DNA of 64,000 bases, taken from assembly GCA_035760965.1 (NCBI GenBank), contig DASTRY010000055.1, forward strand, positions 13,536-77,535, given 5' to 3'. A program made the position numbers and the translations under genes. Position 1 is the first letter of the stretch; every line of letters starts with the position of its first letter. The DNA is from JADGHX01 sp035760965 (GTDB lineage: Bacteria; Pseudomonadota; Gammaproteobacteria; Steroidobacterales; Steroidobacteraceae). The notes under the pieces were generated by a model that made no database searches, was not told where the DNA came from, and saw nothing but the letters and a program-made list of their open reading frames with translations. Positions 7,868 through 17,527 of the stretch are shown here, piece by piece.

Positions 7868-9928
7868 ATGAAGTGGCCTTTCCCGACGCAGCGAGCGGCG
7901 CAGCCGCCCTCTCCCGCGGGCCGCGGTCCGTGGCCCGCAGGGCAGCAGGGGCGGCCGAACACGTCCAAGAACCCGCCGCCGCCGGCCTGGCCCCCAGGCC
8001 GGATGTGGTTGATCTTCGTGCTCGTGCTGCTCGCGAACTTCGCGGTCACGCGCTTCTTCGCGCCCGGCGAAGAAGCACCGATCACCGTGCCGTACACGGT
8101 GTTCAAGCAAGAGGTCGCCAAAGGCAACGTCGAAGCCATCTACAGCCGCGGGGCCGATGTCGAAGGCCACTTCAAGCAGCCGGTCACCTACCCGACCGCG
8201 GCGGAAGCCGAGCGCGAGCCGATGTTGAAGGGCACACCGCGCGGTGAGCCGCGCACCTCGCGTTCGTTCAAGACGACACTGCCGTCTTTTCTCGAGCCCG
8301 GGCTCGAGTCGCTCCTCATCCAGCACCAGGTCGAGATCCTCGCCGCGCCGATGCAACCGGGCCCGTGGTCGACGCTGCTGTACGGCTTCGGACCGGCGCT
8401 GCTGCTGATCGGTTTCTACGTGTGGATCTTCCGGCGCGCGCAGCGCACCGGCGGACTCGGCGCGCTGACCGGCCTCGGCAAGAGCAAGGCGCACCGCTAC
8501 GACCGCGAGCAGGACCGGAAAGTCACCTTCGACGATGTGGCCGGCATCGACGAAGCGAAGAACGAGCTGGTCGAGATCGTCGAATTCCTGAAGGCACCGG
8601 AGAAATTCACGCGGCTCGGCGGCACGGCGCCCAAGGGCGTGCTGCTCGTCGGCGCGCCCGGCACGGGCAAGACGCTGCTGGCGCGCGCGGTGGCGGGCGA
8701 GGCGAACGTGCCGTTCTTCTCGATGAGCGCCGCGGAGTTCGTCGAGATGATCGTCGGCGTCGGCGCGGCGCGCGTGCGCGACCTCTTCCGGCAGGCGCGC
8801 GAGCACGCCCCCGCGATCATCTTCATCGACGAGCTGGATTCGATCGGGCGGGCACGCGGGCCGGCGGTGGTCGGCGGCGTCGCCGAGCAGGAGCAGACGC
8901 TGAACCAGATCCTCACCGAGATGGACGGCTTCTCGAGCCGCGAGGGCATCATCGTGCTCGCGGCGACGAATCAGCCCGACGTGCTCGACAAGGCGCTGCT
9001 GCGGCCCGGCCGGTTCGATCGGCGCGTGGTCGTGAACCTGCCCGACAAGAACGGTCGCGAAGCGATTCTCCGCGTGCACACGCGACGTGTGCCCCTCGCC
9101 GCGGACGTGCGTCTGGACGAGATCGCCGGCGCAACGCCCGGCCTGACCGGCGCCGATCTGCGCAATCTCGTGAACGAGGCGGCGCTGCTCGCGGCCCGGC
9201 GCAATCAGAACGACGTGCGCGAGAAGGATTTCTTCGATGCGCTGGAGAAGATCATGCTCGGGCCGGAGCGGCCGATCCTGCTCACGCAAGAGGATCGCGA
9301 GCGCATCGCGTATCACGAGAGCGGCCACGCGATTCTCGGGCTGCTGGTGCCGGGCGCCGATCCCGTGCACCGGGTGACGATCGTGCCGCGCGGGCAAGCG
9401 CTCGGCGTGACGTATCAACGGCCGCCCACCGATCGCTACAACTACCCCGAAGCGTATCTGCGCGCGCGCATCATCGGCATGCTGGGCGGCCGCGCGGCGG
9501 AACAGATCGTGTACGGCACGCGCACCACGGGCGCGGAGTCGGACATCGCGCAGGCGACGAGCCTCGCGCGCAACATGGTCACGCGCTGGGGCATGAGCGA
9601 CAAGCTCGGCATGGTGCAGCTCGCGCCACCTCAGAATCCGTATCTCGGGATCGAAAGCTTCACAGGTCAGAAGCCTTACAGCGAAGACACCGCGCGACTG
9701 ATCGATGCCGAGGTGCGCGCGATCATCAGCGGGTGCGAGGAGCAGGCCCGCAAGCTCCTGACGACGCATCGGCGCGAGCTGGATGCGCTCGTGCAAGCGC
9801 TGCTCGCGCACGACACGCTCGATGAACAGCAGATTCTCGAAGCCACGGGGCTACCGCGCGCACCGGCGCTCGTCTCCGAGCGCGTCGCCGCGGCCGAGCC
9901 GCCGCGGCGGAGCACCGCCACGCACTGA
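7868..9928 (+). CDS. ftsH: FtsH-type ATP-dependent membrane zinc metalloprotease
   Basis: The 686-residue protein (ATG at 7868) has the full FtsH architecture. TM1 is about residues 46-64, a periplasmic region follows, and TM2 is about 167-188. The AAA+ module has Walker A GAPGTGKT (262-269), Walker B IIFIDELD (317-324) and a second region of homology ending RPGRFDRR. The M41 peptidase has HESGH at 483-487, and the aspartate in GAESDIAQA is the likely third zinc ligand. It would degrade misfolded and short-lived membrane and cytosolic proteins. The unusual part is the cytoplasmic N-terminus: about 40 residues rich in Pro, Gly and Gln, where E. coli FtsH begins almost directly with TM1. There is no rRNA methylase or folP-glmM neighbour, so this may be a second FtsH copy in this genome. 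Confidence 0.9.
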   Translation: MKWPFPTQRAAQPPSPAGRGPWPAGQQGRPNTSKNPPPPAWPPGRMWLIFVLVLLANFAVTRFFAPGEEAPITVPYTVFKQEVAKGNVEAIYSRGADVEGHFKQPVTYPTAAEAEREPMLKGTPRGEPRTSRSFKTTLPSFLEPGLESLLIQHQVEILAAPMQPGPWSTLLYGFGPALLLIGFYVWIFRRAQRTGGLGALTGLGKSKAHRYDREQDRKVTFDDVAGIDEAKNELVEIVEFLKAPEKFTRLGGTAPKGVLLVGAPGTGKTLLARAVAGEANVPFFSMSAAEFVEMIVGVGAARVRDLFRQAREHAPAIIFIDELDSIGRARGPAVVGGVAEQEQTLNQILTEMDGFSSREGIIVLAATNQPDVLDKALLRPGRFDRRVVVNLPDKNGREAILRVHTRRVPLAADVRLDEIAGATPGLTGADLRNLVNEAALLAARRNQNDVREKDFFDALEKIMLGPERPILLTQEDRERIAYHESGHAILGLLVPGADPVHRVTIVPRGQALGVTYQRPPTDRYNYPEAYLRARIIGMLGGRAAEQIVYGTRTTGAESDIAQATSLARNMVTRWGMSDKLGMVQLAPPQNPYLGIESFTGQKPYSEDTARLIDAEVRAIISGCEEQARKLLTTHRRELDALVQALLAHDTLDEQQILEATGLPRAPALVSERVAAAEPPRRSTATH

Positions 9929-9941
9929 TCGACGTCTCCTG

Positions 9942-11696
9942 TCAGCTCGCCGTTTTCGATTGCGTCGGCAGGTGTGACAGCATCGCGGACAGCGCTTCCG
10001 GATCGAGCGGCTTCACGAGGTGCGAGTCGAAGCCGACCTCGCGCGAGCGCCGCCGGTCCTCGTCCTGACCCCAGCCGGTGAGCGCGATCAGCACGGCCGC
10101 TTTGCCCCACGGCTCGGCGCGAATGCGGCGTGCGACCTCGTAGCCGTCGAGCTTCGGCATGCCGATATCGAGCAGCACGACGTGCGGGCGGCATTGCGCG
10201 GCCACTTCGAGCGCTTGCGCACCGTCGCCGGCCGTGTGCACCTCGTGACCATCGCACTGGAGCAGCGCCGCGAGACTCTCGAGCGCATCCTGATTGTCGT
10301 CCGCCAGCAGAATGCGATGTCCCGATCGCGCGGCGCCGTCCGCCATCGCGAGCGGCGCGAATTCCGTGTCGAGGGCCGGCCCGCTGCGCGCGCGCAGCGG
10401 CAGGCGGATCAGAAACTCGCTGCCCGAGCCGGGTCCGTCGCTGTAGGCCGTGACGCTGCCGCCGTGCATTTGCACGAGCTGCCGCACGAGTGCGAGCCCG
10501 ATGCCGAGCCCGCCTTGCGCGCGATGAGCCGCCGCATCCACCTGCGTGAACAGCTGGAACAGCCGCGGCAGCAGCTCCGGCGGAATCCCGATGCCGTTGT
10601 CGCGCACGCGAATCTCGACGTCCTGGCCGGCGCGCATTGCGCTCACGCTGATGCGGCCGCCCGGGTCCGTGTACTTCGCCGCGTTGTTCAGCAGATTGCC
10701 GAGCACCTGCGTGAGGCGCGTCAGATCGCCTTCCACCTCGAGCACGTCGTCGCTCACGTTCACCGTGAGCTCGTGCCGTTGCTCGGCGATGAGCGGCTGA
10801 ATCGTCTCGATGGCACGCGCGATGATCGTCGACACCGCGACCGGCTCGCGACTGAGATTGATGTTGCCGCGCGTGATGCGCGAGACATCGAGCAGGTCGT
10901 CGACGAGCCGCGTCAGGTGCTTCACCTGACGCTCGACGACATCGCGCGACCACACGAGCTGCGGATCGGTGAGCGAGCTGCGCCGCATGATCTCCACCGC
11001 GTTGCGAATGGGCGCGAGCGGGTTGCGAAGCTTGTGCGCGAGCACCGCGAGGAACTCGTCCTTGTGCCGGTCGGCCTCCTTCAGCGCCGCCTCGGCTCGC
11101 GCGCGTTCGGCCACCTCACTCTGCAGCACGCGATTGGTCTGCTCGAGCTCCGTGTTCGCGCGCTTCAAGTGCGAGTTCAGCCGTTCGAGCTCGCGCGTCT
11201 TTTCTTCCTGCAAGTTCGTGTTCGCGAGCTCGAGCCGCGCATTCGCCTTGGCCAGGCTGGTGTTCAGGCGCTGCAGCTCGCGCCGCTGCAGATGCAGCTC
11301 GACGAGCACGGACACCTTGCTGCGCAGGATCTCCGGCACGACCGGGATGTACACGTAGTCCACGGCGCCAAGCTTGTAGCCTTTCAGCCGGTCGAGCTCG
11401 GTGACGTGCACGCCGGTGACGAAGATGATTGGCGTCTTCTCGAAGCGGGGATGCTCGTGAATCAGGCTCGCGGTCTCGAAGCCATCCATCTCGGGCATGC
11501 TCACATCGAGCAGCACGACGGCGAAGTCGTCCTCCATCAGGCATTTCAAGGCTTCGACACCCGAGCGTGCCAGCACGAGGTTCTGGCCGAGCTCGGCCAG
11601 AATCGTCTCGTACGACAACAGGCGCGCCGGCTGGTCGTCGACCAGCAGGATGTTCACCTTGTCATCGCGGCTCATGCGGGCTTCGGTCTGCGTCAA
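9942..11696 (-). CDS. Hybrid histidine kinase: REC-HisKA-HATPase-REC
   Basis: The start is taken as TTG at 11696 because a purine-rich AAGGAAGAG lies just upstream, right after the preceding gene's stop; an ATG at 11675 is the alternative. REC1 covers about residues 14-130 with phosphoacceptor D64 (LLDVSMPEMDG). A long coiled coil (135-210) leads to HisKA with H221 (LAHKLRNPLAPI), then an HATPase domain (about 320-440, NGIGIP and GLGIGLAL). REC2 is about 460-575 (LLDIGMPKLDG, LVKP). Two oddities: the residue after the phospho-accepting His is Lys where family members have Glu, and REC1 has YIPVVPEIL where the conserved Lys-Pro would be. No membrane segment is seen, so it is cytosolic. It follows the large HAMP kinase by ten bases and probably acts with it. 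Confidence 0.86.
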   Translation of the reverse strand: MTQTEARMSRDDKVNILLVDDQPARLLSYETILAELGQNLVLARSGVEALKCLMEDDFAVVLLDVSMPEMDGFETASLIHEHPRFEKTPIIFVTGVHVTELDRLKGYKLGAVDYVYIPVVPEILRSKVSVLVELHLQRRELQRLNTSLAKANARLELANTNLQEEKTRELERLNSHLKRANTELEQTNRVLQSEVAERARAEAALKEADRHKDEFLAVLAHKLRNPLAPIRNAVEIMRRSSLTDPQLVWSRDVVERQVKHLTRLVDDLLDVSRITRGNINLSREPVAVSTIIARAIETIQPLIAEQRHELTVNVSDDVLEVEGDLTRLTQVLGNLLNNAAKYTDPGGRISVSAMRAGQDVEIRVRDNGIGIPPELLPRLFQLFTQVDAAAHRAQGGLGIGLALVRQLVQMHGGSVTAYSDGPGSGSEFLIRLPLRARSGPALDTEFAPLAMADGAARSGHRILLADDNQDALESLAALLQCDGHEVHTAGDGAQALEVAAQCRPHVVLLDIGMPKLDGYEVARRIRAEPWGKAAVLIALTGWGQDEDRRRSREVGFDSHLVKPLDPEALSAMLSHLPTQSKTAS

Positions 11697-11706
11697 GTCT
11701 CTTCCT

Positions 11707-14700
11707 TCAGCGGTGCAGCCACATGCGGACCAGTGATAGTAGCTGATCGGTGTTCACGGGTTTGGCCACGTAGTCGGACGCGCCTGCTTCGAGACACTTC
11801 TCACGATCGCCCTTCATGGCTTTCGCCGTCAACGCGATGATCGGCAGATAGCGGAATTTCGGGTTTTGCCTGATCCGCCGGATCGTCTCGTAACCGTCCA
11901 TCTCCGGCATCATGATGTCCATCAGCACGACGGAGAGGTCCTCGGTCTTCTCGAGCAGGCTGATCGCGTCCTGACCGGTGGTGGCGCTGATCACCTCCAT
12001 GCTGTGGCGCTCGAGCAAGCTGTTCAGCGCGAAGATGTTGCGGATGTCGTCGTCGACCACCAACACCTTGCGTCCGCGCAGCGGCTCATCGCTCCGATGC
12101 AGCGTCTCGATCATCTGCTGCTTGGACTCGGGCAGGTCCGCGATCACCCGGTGCAGGAAGAGCGCGGTCTCATCGAGCAGACGCTCCGGCGAGCGCACGC
12201 CCTTCAGCACGATGCTCTTCGCCTTCTTGCGAAGCTCGTCCTCCTCCGACTGCGTGAGGTCGCGCCCGGTGAACACGACGATCGGCGTCTCGCGCAGCTT
12301 CGGGTCCTGCTGGATTTCCGTGAGCAGATCGAAACCCGAGACATCCGGCAGCTTCAAGTCCAGCACGACGCAGTCGAAGCTCGCCTCGCGCATGACCTTC
12401 AGTGCCTCCGCGCCGGTCGACGCCTGCGTGATCTCCACGTCGTGATTGCCGATGAGCTCGGCAATGCTCACCTGCTCGGCGGGGTCGTCCTCGATCACCA
12501 GAAGCCGGCGCAAGCCGCGCGCGGCGAAGCTCTTGATGCGATCGAATGCGCTCTCGAGGCCGTCCGTCGTCAACGGCTTGTTGATGAACGCGAACGCGCC
12601 GTGCTCGAGGCCGTACTGCCGCTCCTCTTCCACCGTCAGGATCTGCACGGGAATGTGGCGTGTCGTCGGGTCGCGCTTCAATTGATTCAGCACGGTCCAG
12701 CCCAGCATGTCCGGCAAAAACACGTCGAGCGAGACCGCGGTCGGCAGGTGCTTGCGCGCCAGCGTCAGCGCATCCGCGCCGTTCTTCGCGACGATGCCCT
12801 TGAAGCCGCGATCGCGCGCGAGATTGAGCAGCACCTTCGCGTAGTGCGGATCGTCTTCGACGATCAGCAACGACAGCTCGCCGGGCTCGACATTGTCCCG
12901 GTCGTCCGGCACATCCTCGGTGCGCGCGGCGGGCAACACGATCGGCTGGTAGGGCGCGGGTGTGGTCTTCGGCATCGTGTGCGAGCCCACGGGCTGGCGG
13001 CCGTACGCAGGCCCCGTGTACACGAGCGGCAGGTACAGCGTGAACGTGCTACCCGCACCGGGCGTGCTGCTGAGCCGGATCTCGCCGCCGAGCAGGTTCG
13101 CCAGCTCACGGCTGATCGCGAGCCCGAGGCCGGTGCCGCCGTACTTGCGGGCCGTGCCCGCATCGGCCTGCTGGAACGCCTCGAAGATGATCTTCTGCTT
13201 CTCCGGCGGAATGCCGATGCCGGTATCGCTGACGGAGAACTCGACCACGGTTCCTGCCGTGCTGAGCACCGGATGATCCATCGACCAGCCGCCAGTCGCG
13301 AACCCGACGTGCAGGCGCACGCCGCCGTCGCTCGTGAACTTGAACGCGTTCGACAGCAGGTTCTTCAGGACCTGCAAGAGGCGCTTCGAATCCGTCGTGA
13401 TGGTGCGGCCGAGGTTCGCGTCGAAATCCGTCGTGAAGGAGAGCTTGCGCGACTCGGCCTCGTGGCGGAAGTTGCGCTCGATCGTCTCGCGCAGATGCGT
13501 GAACAGCAGGTCCTCGGATTCGACGGTGACCGTGCCGGACTCGATCTTGGAGAGGTCGAGGATGTCGCTGATGAGGTTCAGCAGGTCGGTGCCGGCGCCG
13601 TGTATCGTCTTCGCGAACTCGACCTGACGCGGGGTCAGGTTCTTGTCCGCGTTCTCCGCGAGCTGCTGCCCGAGGATGAGGATGCTGTTCAGCGGCGTGC
13701 GCAGCTCGTGCGACATGTTCGCGAGGAACTCGGACTTGTAGCGCGAGGTGAGCGCCAGCTCCGCCGCCTTCTCTTCCAGCGCGCGGCGCGCGAGCTCGAT
13801 CTCTTCGTTCTTGCGCTCGACCTCGGCGTTCTGCTCCGCGAGCAGCTTCGCCTTGGTTGCGAGCTCCTCGTTCGTCTGCTGCAGCTCCTTCTGCTGGGTC
13901 TGCAGCTCGGTCGCAAGCTGCTGGGACTGCTTGAGCAGGCGCTCGGTGCGCATCGTCGCCTCGATGGTGTTCAACACCACGCCGATCGAGCCTGTGAGCT
14001 GCTCGAGGAACGTCAGGTGCGAGGCGTTGAATTCGTAGAGCGAGGCCAGCTCGACGACGGCCTTGACCTGGCCCTCGTACAGCACCGGCAGTGCGATGAT
14101 GTTGCGCGGTCGCGCCGCCATGAGGCCGCTGCGCACACGAATCGCATCGTCCGGGATGTCGGATAACAGGATGCGCTGACGATCCGCAGCGCACTGGCCG
14201 ACCAGCGATTCGCCCACGCGGTAGGTGCGCGGCTGCTCGCTCTCGCTCGGATCGGCGTAGCTCGCAAGCTGCTTGAGGTATTCGCCCTCCTCCATGACGT
14301 ACACGATGCCGTGCTGCGCACCGATCAGCGGGCACAGCTCGGAGAGCAGCATCTGGCCGACCGCGACGAGGTCGCGCTGGCCCTGCATCATGCGGCTGAA
14401 CTTGGCGAGGTTCGTCTTCAGCCAGTCCTGCTCGGTGTTGCGCGCGGTGGTGGCGCGCAGGTTGCCGATCATCGCGTTGATGTTGTCCTTGAGCGCGGAC
14501 ACCTCGCCGCGCGCCTCGACCTGAATCGAGCGTGTGAGGTCGCCCTTCGTGACGGCGGTGGCCACCTCGGCGATCGCACGCACCTGTGTCGTGAGGTTGG
14601 CCGCGAGCAGGTTCACGTTCGCCGTGAGGTCCTTCCAGGTTCCGGACGTGCCCGGCACGTGCGCCTGACCGCCGAGCCGGCCTTCGACACCGACTTCGCG

Positions 14701-17208
14701 CGCGACAGAAGTCACCTGCTCGGCGAAGATGCCAAGGGTGTCGGTCATGCTGTTGATGGTGTCTGCGAGCGCTGCCACCTCGCCTTTCGATTCCACCGTG
14801 AGGCGTTGCGAGAGGTCGCCTGTCGCCACGGCCGTCACCACCTTCACGATGCCGCGCACCTGGTTCGTGAGGTTGTTGGCCATGACGTTCACGTTGTCCG
14901 TGAGGTCTTTCCACGTGCCCGCCACGCCCGGCACGACGGCCTGGCCACCGAGCTTGCCTTCGGTACCGACTTCGCGCGCGACGCGCGTCACCTCGGCGGC
15001 GAAGCCGTTCAGCTGCTCGACCATCGTGTTGATGGTGTTCTTCAGCTCGAGAATCTCGCCCTTCACGTCGACGGTGATCTTGCGCGAGAGGTCACCGCGC
15101 GCCACCGCGGTCGTCACTTCGGCGATGTTTCGAACCTGAGACGTCAGATTCGTCGCCATCGCGTTCACCGATTCCGTGAGGTCCTTCCACGTGCCCGCGA
15201 CGCCCGGCACCACGGCCTGACCGCCGAGACGCCCTTCGGTACCGACTTCGCGCGCGACGCGCGTCACTTCTGCCGCGAAGCCGTTCAGCTGGTCCACCAT
15301 CGTGTTGATGGTTTCCTTCAGCTGCAGGATCTCGCCGCGCACGTCCACCGTGATCTTGCGCGACAGGTCGCCGCGCGCGATCGCGGTCGCGACTTCCGCG
15401 ATGTTGCGCACCTGACCGGTGAGGTTGCCGGCCATCGAGTTCACGTTGTCCGTGAGGTCCTTCCAGACGCCGCTGACGTCCTTCACATCCGCCTGGCCGC
15501 CGAGCTTGCCCTCGGTGCCGACTTCGCGCGCAACGCGCGTCACCTCGGCGGCGAACGCGTTCAGCTGGTCCACCATGGTGTTGATGGTGTTCTTCAGCTC
15601 GAGGATTTCGCCGCGCACGTCCACCGTGATCTTGCGCGAGAGGTCGCCGCGCGCGATGGCCGTCGACACGTCCGCGATGTTGCGCACCTGGCCCGTAAGG
15701 TTCGAGGCCATCGAATTCACGCTGTCCGTCAGGTCTTTCCAGGTGCCGGCGACGCCCGGCACGTAGGCCTGGCCGCCGAGCTTGCCTTCGGTGCCGACCT
15801 CGCGCGCGACGCGCGTCACTTCGGACGCGAACGACCGCAGCTGATCCACCATCGTGTTGATGGTCTCTTTCAGCTGCAGAATCTCACCGCGCACGTCCAC
15901 CGTGATCTTGCGCGAGAGGTCGCCGCGCGCGATGGCGGTGGACACCTCCGCGATGTTGCGGACCTGACCGGTGAGATTCGATGCCATCGAATTGACGTTG
16001 TCGGTGAGGTCCTTCCACGTGCCCGCAACGCCCGGCACGATCGCCTGGCCGCCGAGCTTGCCTTCGGTACCGACTTCGCGCGCGACGCGCGTCACTTCTG
16101 CCGCGAAGCCGTTCAGCTGGTCCACCATCGTGTTGATGGTGTTCTTCAGCTCGAGAATCTCGCCCTTCACGTCGACAGTGATCTTGCGCGAGAGGTCGCC
16201 GCGCGCCACCGCGGTCGTCACTTCGGCGATGTTTCGAACCTGAGACGTCAGATTCGTCGCCATCGCGTTCACCGATTCCGTCAGGTCCTTCCACGTGCCG
16301 GCGACGCCGGGGACGATGGCCTGTCCGCCGAGCTTGCCTTCGGTGCCGACCTCGCGCGCGACGCGCGTCACTTCGGATGCGAACGAGCGGAGCTGGTCCA
16401 CCATCGTGTTGATGGCATCCTTCAGCTGCAGGATCTCGCCGCGCACGTCCACCGTGATCTTGCGCGAGAGGTCGCCGCTTGCGATGGCGGTTGCGACTTC
16501 CGCGATGTTGCGCACCTGACCGGTGAGGTTGCCGGCCATCGAGTTCACGTTGTCCGTGAGGTCCTTCCACGTGCCGGCGGCGCCGGGCACGATCGCCTGA
16601 CCGCCGAGCTTGCCCTCGGTGCCCACCTCACGCGCGACGCGCGTCACTTCGGACGTGAACGCGCTCATCTGCTCGAGCATCGTGTTCACGATGGTGGCGG
16701 AGCGGAGGAACTCACCCTTCAGCGGCCGGCCATCGACTTCGAGCAGCACCGCTTGCGAGAGATCGCCCTTCACCACGGAGGCGATCGCGCGCGTCATCTC
16801 GGTAGTCGGCCACAGCAGATCGTCGATGAGCGTGTTGACCGAGGCCTCCATCGCGCCCCAGGCGCCGGAGCGTCGCTCCATCGACACGCGATGGCGCGTG
16901 CGCCCTTCCTTGCCCACCATCTGACCGGCGCGCTCGAGCTCGCGCGCCATGCGCTGATTCGCGCTCACGATCTCGTTGAACGTGTCGGCGAGCTTGCCCT
17001 GCAATCCCGTCTGGTCGCCCGGCAAGCGGACCGAGAAGTCGCCGTCGCGCATGGCCTGCAGCGCACGCAGCAGCTTGCGCAGACTGACGTCGTCGAGCTC
17101 CCCGGCTGCGCCGTTGCCGTTGCCGTTCGTGGCACGCGAGCGCGCCGTTGAGGAGCGAGGCGTCGCGGCTTTCGACTTACGACGACGGGCAGGGGGTTGG
17201 ACATCCAT
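11707..17208 (-). CDS. Giant soluble hybrid histidine kinase with HAMP array
   Basis: The protein has 1833 residues. After a basic, Ala/Ser-rich N-terminus without a membrane segment come two HAMP-like units (GDFS, about 55; GDLSQAV, about 125). Eight 92-residue repeats follow (about 183-918), each with EVTRVAREVGTEGKLGGQA, a GTWKDLT element and GDLSRKITVDV. Next come a GAF domain (about 946-1090), a coiled coil, HisKA (FLANMSHELRTPLNS, about 1163), HATPase (about 1270-1400) and three receiver domains starting about 1444, 1566 and 1713. The layout resembles the fungal group III (Nik1/Os-1) osmosensing kinases and their bacterial relatives, where stacked HAMPs pass conformational signals. The adjacent REC-first hybrid kinase is a likely partner. 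The inputs are unknown, and the GAF domain may bind a small ligand. Confidence 0.9.
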   Translation of the reverse strand: MDVQPPARRRKSKAATPRSSTARSRATNGNGNGAAGELDDVSLRKLLRALQAMRDGDFSVRLPGDQTGLQGKLADTFNEIVSANQRMARELERAGQMVGKEGRTRHRVSMERRSGAWGAMEASVNTLIDDLLWPTTEMTRAIASVVKGDLSQAVLLEVDGRPLKGEFLRSATIVNTMLEQMSAFTSEVTRVAREVGTEGKLGGQAIVPGAAGTWKDLTDNVNSMAGNLTGQVRNIAEVATAIASGDLSRKITVDVRGEILQLKDAINTMVDQLRSFASEVTRVAREVGTEGKLGGQAIVPGVAGTWKDLTESVNAMATNLTSQVRNIAEVTTAVARGDLSRKITVDVKGEILELKNTINTMVDQLNGFAAEVTRVAREVGTEGKLGGQAIVPGVAGTWKDLTDNVNSMASNLTGQVRNIAEVSTAIARGDLSRKITVDVRGEILQLKETINTMVDQLRSFASEVTRVAREVGTEGKLGGQAYVPGVAGTWKDLTDSVNSMASNLTGQVRNIADVSTAIARGDLSRKITVDVRGEILELKNTINTMVDQLNAFAAEVTRVAREVGTEGKLGGQADVKDVSGVWKDLTDNVNSMAGNLTGQVRNIAEVATAIARGDLSRKITVDVRGEILQLKETINTMVDQLNGFAAEVTRVAREVGTEGRLGGQAVVPGVAGTWKDLTESVNAMATNLTSQVRNIAEVTTAVARGDLSRKITVDVKGEILELKNTINTMVEQLNGFAAEVTRVAREVGTEGKLGGQAVVPGVAGTWKDLTDNVNVMANNLTNQVRGIVKVVTAVATGDLSQRLTVESKGEVAALADTINSMTDTLGIFAEQVTSVAREVGVEGRLGGQAHVPGTSGTWKDLTANVNLLAANLTTQVRAIAEVATAVTKGDLTRSIQVEARGEVSALKDNINAMIGNLRATTARNTEQDWLKTNLAKFSRMMQGQRDLVAVGQMLLSELCPLIGAQHGIVYVMEEGEYLKQLASYADPSESEQPRTYRVGESLVGQCAADRQRILLSDIPDDAIRVRSGLMAARPRNIIALPVLYEGQVKAVVELASLYEFNASHLTFLEQLTGSIGVVLNTIEATMRTERLLKQSQQLATELQTQQKELQQTNEELATKAKLLAEQNAEVERKNEEIELARRALEEKAAELALTSRYKSEFLANMSHELRTPLNSILILGQQLAENADKNLTPRQVEFAKTIHGAGTDLLNLISDILDLSKIESGTVTVESEDLLFTHLRETIERNFRHEAESRKLSFTTDFDANLGRTITTDSKRLLQVLKNLLSNAFKFTSDGGVRLHVGFATGGWSMDHPVLSTAGTVVEFSVSDTGIGIPPEKQKIIFEAFQQADAGTARKYGGTGLGLAISRELANLLGGEIRLSSTPGAGSTFTLYLPLVYTGPAYGRQPVGSHTMPKTTPAPYQPIVLPAARTEDVPDDRDNVEPGELSLLIVEDDPHYAKVLLNLARDRGFKGIVAKNGADALTLARKHLPTAVSLDVFLPDMLGWTVLNQLKRDPTTRHIPVQILTVEEERQYGLEHGAFAFINKPLTTDGLESAFDRIKSFAARGLRRLLVIEDDPAEQVSIAELIGNHDVEITQASTGAEALKVMREASFDCVVLDLKLPDVSGFDLLTEIQQDPKLRETPIVVFTGRDLTQSEEDELRKKAKSIVLKGVRSPERLLDETALFLHRVIADLPESKQQMIETLHRSDEPLRGRKVLVVDDDIRNIFALNSLLERHSMEVISATTGQDAISLLEKTEDLSVVLMDIMMPEMDGYETIRRIRQNPKFRYLPIIALTAKAMKGDREKCLEAGASDYVAKPVNTDQLLSLVRMWLHR
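14455..16660. repeat. Eight tandem 276-bp repeats inside the HAMP kinase gene
   Basis: The coding region holds eight in-frame copies of a 276-bp unit (92 codons). The central copies are nearly identical in protein, and long runs of DNA are shared. The two end copies near 14455-14900 are the most diverged. Such arrays can change copy number by recombination, so the count could differ between strains or be mis-assembled from short reads. Confidence 0.88.
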
Positions 17209-17527
17209 CTAGACGGCTCCGAGCGGGATGCGAGCGAGCGGGGCAGCGTCGAAATCGACGCAGGGGTGCGTTGCCCGCAGCGGGTGGCAAGCAAACGCGA
17301 AGCACGGCGCGAGAGCAGCACCGTGAATCTTCTTCTGTCGTTCGATCACGGAGAGTCTCCCGGGAAAAACCCCCGCGGCAGCTCCGTGCGACAAAGCCCC
17401 GAATCGTCGCTATAGGTGTAATTTCAGCCGCGCGAAAATAGCAGAAGCATGCGACCGAGCAAGGAAAATCTGCGTCGTGAGCGTCGCCGATCGGAGACCG
17501 GCCAGGGCGCCGCCCACGTCAGCCCGC
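17209..17527. other. Intergenic region upstream of the HAMP kinase
   Basis: These 319 bases separate the HAMP kinase start from the end of the PQQ dehydrogenase gene, both on the minus strand. No coding sequence with a credible start or family match is seen. The part around 17400-17455 (TATAGGTGTAATTTC and following) is relatively AT-rich and is the most likely place for the kinase promoter, but I cannot assign hexamers. Confidence 0.4.

Noticed and set aside
7781..9811. A 676-codon open frame on the minus strand
   Set aside because: It is the complement of ftsH, with Arg/His/Asp-rich composition and no domain. The sense strand has complete Walker and HEXXH motifs.
11866..14166. A 766-codon open frame on the plus strand
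   Set aside because: Antisense to the kinase and receiver part of the giant kinase gene; composition is that of a reverse-strand shadow.
14455..16660. Regular repeats resembling a CRISPR array
   Set aside because: The units are 276 bp, in frame, contiguous and encode HAMP domains; there are no short palindromic repeats with unique spacers and no cas genes.
14311..17151. A 946-codon open frame on the plus strand
   Set aside because: It runs antisense through the HAMP repeats and translates to His/Arg/Val-rich repeats, as expected from reading GC-rich repetitive codons on the opposite strand. No family features or ribosome site.
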